Origin: Stictocephala bisonia
Lineage: Eukaryota; Arthropoda; Insecta; Hemiptera; Membracidae
Length of the DNA: 64,000 bases
Direction of reading: 5' to 3'
Assembly: GCA_035578905.1 (NCBI GenBank)
Contig: JAQJVL010000029.1
Location: 4,238,668 to 4,302,667 of the forward strand
Part shown: one piece after another, positions 55,601 through 64,000 of the stretch
Numbering within the stretch: the first letter of the stretch is position 1
How the letters are laid out: the number at the start of each line of letters is the position of its first letter
Notes under the pieces: generated by a model
What the model saw: the letters and a program-made list of their open reading frames with translations, nothing else
Told to the model about the DNA's origin: nothing
Databases searched by the model: none
Position numbers and translations under genes: made by a program

Positions 55601-58440
55601 AAGCATAATATTAGGTTATTATGATTCTTGGATGTGTTAAAATTAGCATTAGCCGCAGACATTATGGTACTCAGTAATCTATCATAACTCCGGTTACATA
55701 AGGCTATGAATTTTGTAAGGTTATTTTCACTACATATCATTTTAACTATATATCAACGTAAACGAACGTACCAACAGTTTAAATTCAAGAGGTAATTTAC
55801 ATTAACTGTGAGCTACATTGCCATCGAGGAATTACTTTACAATAGTCGTCAGCATAATAATGAACATTAACTAAATATTTCTTTCAGCAACGAATTTTAA
55901 ATATACCAGGCGAATTTATATAATAATCTCAAAAAAGCAAATTACAAACGTACATATTTTTAAGAATCAAGTTAGTTGTTCAGAGTTTTTAACGCTAAAA
56001 TTGTTATTACGTATGTTGTTATAAATCAGTTGAAATAATTACTGAAAAAAAATATATATTTACTCAGCGTCGATAAAAACCTTCACCTTGAATAGTAATG
56101 CATATAAAACTTACCAATTAAATCTGTTGAAGCACTAGACCACAATATTTCCAATGGATTAACTTTAGCTGACCTTCACTTCGTAAAATTGTTTTCCGGG
56201 TTATTTTGCATTTTCTTACTTACAATTCATGCAGATTATTTATTTTGCCTAAATATAGCATATGATCATAATAACGTCAGTACATTTAAAAAATTGCAAT
56301 AGTCATAGTCCTTGCTTGAATATGAATTTTAGTTTTAAACCTGCTCAAAGTTACTTTACTGATGATTTCCTAGAATCATCTAGACATTTCATGTAATAAT
56401 AAAATAAATAAATGGAAAAAAATATAAAACTAACTCTCACAAGTTTATATAACGTGGAACAACTGAAACTGATAAAGTATTTTAACGCCTCGGATCATCC
56501 ACAACTTTATTATGGAGTTTACTTTGGAAGTTTGCTCTGATCTAACTGTAGTTAGTTGTCTTTGGTCATCTTCAATGGTTAAGCTTACTCTGAAAACTTT
56601 TGGAAATGTTGTCATGAGCGAAATCGGTCGAAACAGAACATAATCTTTTTAACTTCTAATCTTTGGAATAATCCAATCTTAGGTGGTTAGTGAACGTCGA
56701 ATTATACCGACATTATCACTATCAGAGGGTAAATAAGGTTTAACAATTTTTCCATCTCGAAGAGTCAAACTGGATATTTCATATTAAGTAAATTTTTCTT
56801 GTAGCAAACACTGTTCAAGTTATCTCCTCATGGAAAAATGCTAAACATTTTATTTGACCGATACATTTTTATTTCATTGTATGCCTAATAGAGTTTCTAT
56901 CGTATAGGATCAAATGCTTAATGTAAAGCTAACAAATAAGGGTGTTTATATCTTTAATTGTTAATAAAACTGCAATATATATTATTTAAACACCGAACGT
57001 TAAGGCAACGTAGATTGTAAATAAAAGTTAAGGCAACTTAGATTTTATATAAAATTGCGGGAGAATCCATGTAGTTTTGTAACAAAATAAAAGTTTTTTA
57101 GAAACCATTATCCAAAGAAATATTTAGGGATATTTAGTAGTTTGTGTATGAATAAAATTTAGATGAGAAGTTGATTCACCCTAGAATAAACGCACTGCGA
57201 GAGTGCGCGGGTAGGCTTGCGTTTTTACAATTCCTGCAAGAGTAAGTTATTGGTTTAATTCCATTAGATGGCAATTAAAAAATCTTTTAGATCTCAAACA
57301 CAAGTTATATAAGAAAAAAGAGATTAAAATAACTGTTAGCTTTCTACTTATAATGTAAGTTATATAAATATAACATTATAACTTGTCCGAAAGAAATACT
57401 GTGGCTTTTTCTTAATAAGCTGGGACTGCTTCCTAAAAGAGAGCCGCCTCTGACAAAATAGTTTATGAAATAATATTTTACTTTTTACTACATCTAGTAT
57501 AAGTAGATTTTGTCTGCTTAAGTGAAGTTAAGTGTAGTTTAATAATGTTAGAACAGGATGGGTTTACATCCACAAGCTTAATGTAAATAATATTTCTTTG
57601 GCCAGATCTGTTTCTTAACGGGCCAAAATTACTTCCAAGTGGCCTATTACAGTAGTAAACCTTATAGAAGGGGCGATTGTCTTCTAGTAAATATCTCTGC
57701 TCGTGTTATAATAGAGCACTTGACCTTTTATATAGCTTGTCGGGCTTGGACCGTTGTCCTATAACAACATTGGAATAGTCAATAGAAAATGACAAAAAAA
57801 GACTTGGTTGTCTTTGACCTATTTTTACTTCAAATGTGTATAACTTTCTACAATGTAATATTTTAGGCGTGTCCGAGTAAATATAAAAAAGTCTCCTCAG
57901 CTTCATTCATCACTAATAAGAGAATTATTATATCTACAGCGATTTTGTCATGAAGAGAAATACGCCCATCTATCGGTTGGTTACGATACAACCCACTTCA
58001 TCCATGTGCTTTGTTTTTCAAAAACTAAAAAAATATTTTTCACAATACAATAATTGATCGATGATTTAACAGCAACAAATCTAAAACTCTCTTAAAATAA
58101 CCAACCAAGTTGACGTAGGAAATATGGTTTGAAATACTAGTCAAATCATCACACCTCCGTTGTTTCACACCAGGAAAATTTTATGACGGAATCACTTTGA
58201 TGATATTTGTAATTTGGAGATTGGCCATGCTTTCCTTCACCTTGCTTCTTGTCGCCAGTTTCTTTGATCACTTCCAGCAGAGCATGATATTTAAGCGCAT
58301 ATTACAAGCCATTATTAAATTATATCAATTTCTTTATCGTCTGTTCTTGGATGAAGTTGGATTAATTATTTGTCCGGGACTTTCTAAAAACTGTTTTTTC
58401 TTATATCAAACAACACTGTCTAAAAAACGAGTATAAAAGT
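55601..58440. other. AT-rich non-coding DNA
   Basis: No gene was recognised. A small GC-containing hairpin, GCACT-GCGAG-AGTGC, lies at 57191-57205, and an imperfect palindrome around TTATAATGT/ACATTATAA at about 57350-57382. Confidence 0.45.
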
Positions 58441-58465
58441 AAACCAAAACTAAAAGAAATATAAT

Positions 58466-58540
58466 TGCTGGAATCCTTTCAACCCCATAGAACATGTATG
58501 GGCTGCCACCAAACCCTTTGCTGGTGGCTGATATTCTGTT
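58466..58540 (+). pseudogene. Tc1/mariner-like transposase scrap
   Basis: The plus strand reads NPFNPIEHVWAATKPFAGG before a stop. N-P-I-E-x-x-W is the signature after the last catalytic Asp/Glu region in Tc1/mariner and related DDE transposases (usually P-D-L-N-P-I-E). The match is only about 15 residues with no other transposase motif nearby, so this is a tentative call. Confidence 0.4.
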
Positions 58541-59104
58541 ATATTTTCTTTATATTTTCTGTAAAAGTTTCTTTCGTTGTTCCAGGTGAAATCTCCTTCT
58601 ATCTTCTTTAACCTGTCATTTTCACAGCCTGTTTTTCTTTACAAATTAAGTGTTCTGTTAACATCTCACAATAATTAATTTTGGTAATTGCTATGCCACT
58701 CATCAGTTGTAAATATACAATTCATATTTCAACTATCAACTTAACATTCTATATTAATTATGACTGTACAGTATCTGATCTCACACACCGATGTCCGAGA
58801 TCCGTAAATCCTTCAGATCATTTTGTCCATCCTTTCTTACGCCACCAACCCATAATACCATGAGGCCATTCGCCGTCTTCCACTCAGAGCTTAGCAGTAG
58901 AGGATGATGTGACGAAATCTTCCTTCATATGTTCTCAATACATCTGGACCAAGTCTCCATCTTAGATAGATAAAAACAATCATTGGGCAGAACCTTCGTA
59001 TTTCTAATAATCCACTCATAAGACATATGGTGTTTTGGGGCATCAAAATGGTTTTCCGGTGTTTATGGTGCTACAAGAGACTCACTTTAAGAATGTTCGT
59101 ATTC

Positions 59105-59600
59105 ACCTTAAAAGAAATCTGTAAACTTGTTCAGTGCAGCTCTTTTTTTATTAATATTGTGTTCGTTTAAGTCCACTAAGGACTGCGTAGAATCCTTCAG
59201 CAGGCTTGCAAGTTTTCCTCCATTTTCGTCATGCTCGTCTTCTTTATTCCCAAAGCAACTACATTTTTGTTCATTAAACCTCCGTTTTCTTTCTTTCATC
59301 AATAATTTTCCAATATTCCTTTTCGGTGCGACTTCCGCTATTTTTGCTTCGCTTATAATTTTCTGTACGTTTTCCTGCCTTTGATGTCTGTGTTTTTGTC
59401 TCCCTAGATTTTCGACATCTCATCTTAATTTTTCTATCCATGAATTCTAAAACAGTGTTTTAACGACGTGTCTTGTGAGTTTGTTGTCTTCTAATCTTTG
59501 AATGTGTCCGTAGAGCTTTTTTAGCTGATCTGTTTGTCTTTCCGTTTCCATTAGCCCTACAAGTTCTGGCATAAATGAAAGAATTCGGATTTATGCTTAT
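59105..59600 (-). pseudogene. RTE-like LINE C-terminal remnant
   Basis: Minus-strand translation, with stops, gives KKLYGHIQRLEDNKL (the K/R-x-F-G-H-x-x-R-M-x-D-x-R-L motif), NSWIEKLR, DVENLGRQKHRHQRQ, then KRNIGKLLMKERKRRFNEQK. In RTE-type and related LINEs the same series ends with an E-R-R-K-x-x-S-E-R-M-type basic tail. The 64-codon frame 59108-59302 covers the last part. No RT palm motifs are present. The plus-strand frame at 59127-59384 is a shadow. Confidence 0.6.
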
Positions 59601-60550
59601 TTTTTTGCAGTATTTATTTTTAAGTGAACTTAAAAAACTTGTATAGGTTTTTGTTGGGAATAAATTATCTTATGTAGGTTTGAATGACCATACATAAACC
59701 CCTAAGTGCCCACGTTGTTGCGGACACGTCGACGTAGAAAGCATGGTTTAGAGGTAGTTCACGATTATAGATGCACACAAACACTTTCAACGATTATAAT
59801 AAAATTATAATCGACATAAGACCAGTTGTTATCTGCTCCTCCTACGGGCGGAAGTGTAGCCCGGGCTATCTGTTGGTTATAGCTATCAGGGATCTGAACC
59901 TGCGACGGCCTGGAGATGCCTCCTTATCGCAGCCATAATCAACAAAGCCGATCACGACCTCCGCCCCGCCTCCGCGTGACAAATTGCACGGCTTTGAGCG
60001 GTGACCAGGTCCGTTGCCCTCTCACAGCCTGCACCTTGCTAGTTCACACCTTTATCCGTTTTAATTATTAACCACATTGCATTTTAATTATGCTTTATTA
60101 TCCACGGTGTAGTAAGCACTTCATCTACGGAGGAGGAGTATATTGGATGGAGGCTTGTTGACTGTTTTAAAAATTGCTACTATTATGCTTATTTGAATTT
60201 GTTACCAAAAATGTAAATTTATTGTCTGAATTTTTCTCGCCAGTTCACACGGGCCTGCAGGGCCCGTTGGCTCATTGGGGATTGAAACCTTGGACATGGC
60301 CACTGAGCCACCACGGCTTGCAATATTACAACTATACAGACAGAATTCACTATAGTTATTCTATTTATAATGATGAAATAATTGTGTTTACCAAGTTGGC
60401 CGTTCCCCAAACCGTCAAGTCACCGCTGGAAAGTCGACAGCCTCTGACAACCCTATAGTAGCAACGTAATTTTATTGTCAGCGGGCGAAAATGTGCTATT
60501 CTATTTCAACTGTACGGTTCGTGTTTATTTTCATAATGAGTTATATTGTA
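59601..60550. other. Non-coding DNA with two weak tRNA-like segments
   Basis: On the minus strand, 59885-59940 has a B-box-like GGTTCAGATCC with decayed arms. Also on minus, 60262-60325 has TGGCTCAGTGG (A-box-like) and GGTTTCAATCC (B-box-like), too close together for a complete tRNA. Both may be SINE heads or decayed tRNA pseudogenes. The region is GC-richer than its neighbours at 59835-60050. Confidence 0.35.
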
Positions 60551-60554
60551 CTCT

Positions 60555-60750
60555 TTATTAAAGGTCCATTCTAGTGGACCATAAGTTGATATTATGAATT
60601 TTTCAATGTAACCCATCACGTACTGACATGTACATTTTAATATATTTAATCATGAAATAAAGTATTATTATAAGATATTTATTACGAACCGAATCGTTTC
60701 AATAGAAAACCATGTTTCTGGCGTTTTACGCGGAGGGGAACGGCTACTTT
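60555..60750 (+). repeat. Dispersed repeat, copy 2 (paired with 31.55-31.79 kb)
   Basis: Second copy of the family at 31550-31790: GTGGACCATAAGTTGATATT, then after a variable stretch ACCGAATCG, AATAGAAA and TCTGGCGTTTTACG. Same orientation as copy 1, diverged by indels. Confidence 0.7.
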
Positions 60751-62310
60751 AAACTTTCAATTTAGAGTACATTGTTTTCATGTTACAGTATATAATCATA
60801 ATATTGAATTTATTGATATTATCTTTTTAATTTAGTATTAATTTAAATCTGTATAAGAAAATCTGTTGTCTATCTTAAGAATTAATGTGTTATACAGTCC
60901 TGTATTAAAAAAGCTATGTACATTTAAAATTATTTATTGTTGTTTTGTATTTCTTACTTCGATAAGTCTAACCGTTGTTATTTTAAGTTTTTACATTCAC
61001 TATTGACAAAATTGACTCAAGGTTAAGTATACTTTTAATTGAAGTCAATAAAAAATTATTATTTGAAAACATCGAAGTTTCCTTCGGCACAAATAATATT
61101 TTTAATAATTTATCTTTTAAGATTACATTATTGAAACATATATATGTTTGGAGTTTAAACTTTTATGATAAAATAAGAAATATTATAATAAACTCTAATA
61201 TAAGAGAAATTAACCTATAAAGTCCAGTGCCGTCAGCTGTTTAGTAATACACAATCAGTTGATAGGTTAATAAATATAAGCCTGTTCACTAAATGAGGTG
61301 GAATATATACATTATGCTTCTATTTCTAGTAAAGTAATAGTGTTATATTTTTTTAAAAAAGGTAAATTGCTTATTTATAAATTGTCTTATTATTTTTTAT
61401 GCAAGATTAAGGGGAAAAACGTTGCATAGCTAAAAAGACGTTAATAAATTAATATGGAAGGTAATGCATATGCTTTCTCTAACTGATCATGAAGCTTGAT
61501 TCATGTAAGTAAACATTCTAAAAGTTTATACAGTGTTCGCTTGGCTTTTTTAACTTGTTTGATCTTTCAATTTATCATTTTATGAATTTATTTAACGGTA
61601 ATTATAAATTGTAATGTTTTTGTCTACAGTGCTTTTATTCATTGTAACATTATTAATATAACACTGTTACTAACTTTTCAATAAATAAGTTTAACATTTC
61701 GTTTCATATCATATTTTGAAAGGAAGTAGCCTAAAACCACAGTCTGTTCATTTGTCATTGGTATATTAATTAATGAAACTTTCTACTCTTATTATTAATT
61801 TGGCCTTAGTTTGTAACAATGAAACTCATTCCAAATTCATGTTCGCCCATATTTTGACGATCGGCTTTTTAAGAATAAATAAATAAACGTAAATTTTTAC
61901 GTTTATATTTTATAAATACTATTTTAAAACACAAAATACATCTTTTTAACGAATTTGTGTGAAGTCAGTGTATTTGAGTTTGTTATTGAAAAAGGAGGAA
62001 TAGGATTTGAATTTTGTGTACTAGGGGTTGTGGAGCCATGAGCCTATGTAAGAAGTTTATTAGATAGAGTTTGTGTTACATGAACGTTGACACTGTTCAG
62101 GTCTTTGAAACATTCAAGCCAATAGGCCAAAGCATTTACTGGACGTTCTTACATAAATATTGCGCATCCAGTGACGTCACGTGGATGGTATACGAATTTT
62201 AAAAGAAGCTGTTAAAAAGAAATCTAAAATGTAAATAAAGAAGAGTCTTCAATATCTGTACATGAAAGCTGATAAATGTTTATTATTTGTTATTATTGCT
62301 GACAAAATAA
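60751..62310. other. AT-rich non-coding DNA
   Basis: Nothing was recognised except a short palindrome TAAACGTAAATTTTTACGTTTA near 61885-61906. Confidence 0.5.
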
Positions 62311-62612
62311 TCTTATCTTGTGTAAATTGCCTTCTGTGGCATGTCATACTATATCTTATCTTGTGTAAATTGCCTTCTGTGGCATGTCATACTATATCTT
62401 ATCTTGTGTAAATTGCCTTCTGTGGCATGTCATAATATATCTTATCTTGTGTAAATTGCCTTCTGTGGCATGTCATAATATATCTTATCTTGTGTAAATT
62501 GCCTTCTGTGGCATGTCATACTATATCTTATCTTGTGTAAATTGCCTTCTGTGGCATGTCATACTATATCTTATCTTGTGTAAATTGCCTTCTGTGGCAT
62601 GTCATACTATAC
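62311..62612. repeat. 43-bp minisatellite (7 copies)
   Basis: TCTTATCTTG starts units at 62311, 62354, 62397, 62440, 62483, 62526 and 62569. The unit continues TGTAAATTGCCTTCTGTGGC then ATGTCATACTATA. The only common variant is ATACTATA/ATAATATA. The sequence is unrelated to the 43-bp array at 39.28-39.87 kb. Confidence 0.96.
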
Positions 62613-62985
62613 AGCTTATTTTATCATTTTACCGCAACTTAACATTATTGTATTTAAAGAACAGTTTGACACTAGCTACTAGTTAAAATTCATAATTTGA
62701 GTGATGTAATTTATGCATATCCTCTTTAATTTGTTAAACCTATTATATACAAAATAAGTATATGGCTGAATCTGAATATGTGACTTAGGCCTATCTCTAA
62801 TTTTATCGGTAATATCGATGGGATTGAAATTCGTAGTTCTTTCCTGTTATTGGGGGCCCAATATTACCATCGCTTCAGCTGAACATTCCAGACTTTTTAC
62901 TTTCTCCTCCATATGCGTTATCATAGAGAAAATATTGTGATCGTAACACAAATGTTTTTACAAATTGGACTAAAAACCCATTTTA
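62613..62985. other. AT-rich non-coding DNA
   Basis: No feature was recognised. Confidence 0.5.
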
Positions 62986-62987
62986 GA

Positions 62988-63420
62988 GTCTCCTGAAGCC
63001 AAAAAGTGTTTTTTTTTCGAAAAAAATGTTTGTTGTTGTTCCGTATATGTGTCTGTCTGTGTGTACGTTGACTTTGCTTGAGACCAAACGGATGGATACA
63101 TTTTTATGAAAGTTGGTATGCAGGTGTATTTAGCCAATATATCAACTTTTTTAAATTTTACTTTTTTTTTATTTTTATAGGCATAAACATACAAAAATGG
63201 AATTTTCTCAAAAACGGCTCTAACGATTTTGATAAAATTTCCAGAAAAGATGTGAATTACAATTTAAAATATTGTAGTAAAAACTGCATATCTCTAACTT
63301 GACTAGTTTTTTAGTTATAGCAGAAAACATATCTGGGAATCAAACTGGTAATATTTAAAGTTTTGATTTTTTTGTGTTTAATATGAGGGAAAGCTGTACC
63401 AATTCTTTGCGACCGTTTAT
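62988..63420 (+). repeat. Dispersed repeat, long copy
   Basis: Contains TCTGTCTGTGTGTACG, CCAAACGGATGGATACATTT, TGAAAGTTGGTATGCAGG, TCTCAAAAACGGCTCTAACG and AATCAAACTGGTAAT. Strings of this type (sugar-coated T/G microsatellite, then 'disturbed' ATGAAAxTTGGTATG and AAAAACGG words) recur in insect interspersed repeats. Related pieces are at 5478-5566 (3' part) and about 40430-40570 (middle part). The two 74-codon frames on opposite strands are not called. Confidence 0.6.
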
Positions 63421-64000
63421 ATCCGTGTTGATTAACTTAATCAAGTAAATGAGACCCTATTGATTGTACCAATCGATTATCTCTAAGTAGTTGGACTACA
63501 ACACTACTCTGATGCATCTCACATTGATATCATAGTACTCACCAAAACATTCTCAGTCGTCCACACTGGTCTGTCTCCTCATATGACCCAAATATTGCGA
63601 AAAAGGATCTTCAATTACCTATTTTAAATTACGTAAACACTAACGGACATCTCCACGTACATTTTAAATTCTCATTAGACGTTCTCTGTTTGTTTCTACG
63701 GCCAACGACAGCCACTTGGAAGGTTAATGAATACTCGCTATAAAACTGCAGTAAGTTTAGGTTAAAATGCGGCAGCAGTCGTCACGGCAATTATACGAAT
63801 ATGAGGCAATCAGCTCCGTGATTCCACTTTCACCGAGAGGTTCGCAGTTCGCACGGTCCCGATAACTGCCTCTCAAAAACCACGCCACCGTCAACATACG
63901 GCACAGTCAACGGTTGCGCAACTGGGAGCCACAACGGGTTACCCACTACGACCAGATTCCGAAATTCGTCTAATGAGTGACAAAGGGAGAATTGAAAGAA
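63421..64000. other. Window end, becoming GC-richer
   Basis: From about 63770 the DNA is markedly GC-richer (CGCACGGTCCCG, CACGCCACCGTC). This could be the edge of a promoter, exon or GC-rich repeat that continues beyond the window. No frame or splice site is convincing. Confidence 0.35.

Noticed and set aside
39279..62612. Relationship between the two 43-bp arrays
   Set aside because: Unit sequences share no meaningful words; the equal period looks coincidental.

Overview
This is an AT-rich, repeat-dominated stretch of eukaryotic, almost certainly arthropod (insect) nuclear DNA. The clues are non-LTR (LINE) and Penelope-like retroelement debris, hAT-like and TA-flanked terminal-inverted-repeat elements, degenerate (CCTAA)n/(TTAGG)n tracts of the insect telomere type, and many minisatellites. 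A hemipteran is a reasonable guess from the overall character, but nothing here proves it. There is no operon structure and no intact protein-coding gene. Nearly all open frames of 60-180 codons are chance frames or readings of tandem repeats.

Layout. 0.25-1.1 kb: 32-bp minisatellite. 4.2-5.1 kb: a LINE 3' remnant, then a Penelope-like element end with a GIY-YIG endonuclease domain. 6.9-7.8 kb: decayed LINE reverse transcriptase (RT). 7.9-8.1 kb: first pieces of a dispersed ~36-bp minisatellite family. 11.3-12.2 kb: minus-strand LINE ORF2 end with RNase H and a CCHC-like knuckle, running directly into a 77-bp satellite (12.17-16.07 kb). That satellite is interrupted by a block that looks like a mixed assembly consensus, and is followed by a 147-bp repeat. 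18.86-19.8 kb: 111-bp array. 20.1-20.3 and 26.64-26.86 kb: foldback elements. 25.46-25.87 kb: telomere-like pentamer tract. 28.25-28.98 kb: composite 26/75-bp array. 29.15-29.9 kb: minus-strand LINE RT pseudogene. 31.9-32.4 kb: TIR element. 32.57-32.83 kb: GC-rich promoter-like island with a consensus splice donor. 34.97-36.15 kb: main 68-bp array of the dispersed family. 36.58-36.94 kb: 18-bp array. 37.84-38.49 kb: hAT-like element. 39.28-39.87 kb: 43-bp array. 42.87-42.96 kb: the best candidate host coding exon (minus strand, 86 bp). 45.65-46.16, 54.84-55.6 and 59.2-59.6 kb: more LINE fragments. 62.3-62.6 kb: another 43-bp array.

Interpretation. The window reads as intergenic or, more likely, intronic DNA of a large-genome insect, with at most one or two small host exons. 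Named tandem arrays cover about 10 kb of the 64 kb. The most informative points are the 77-bp satellite that is continuous with a LINE reading frame, the block that interleaves two different repeats, and one minisatellite motif recurring at several separate loci in both orientations. I found no evidence for a new biochemical system encoded here.
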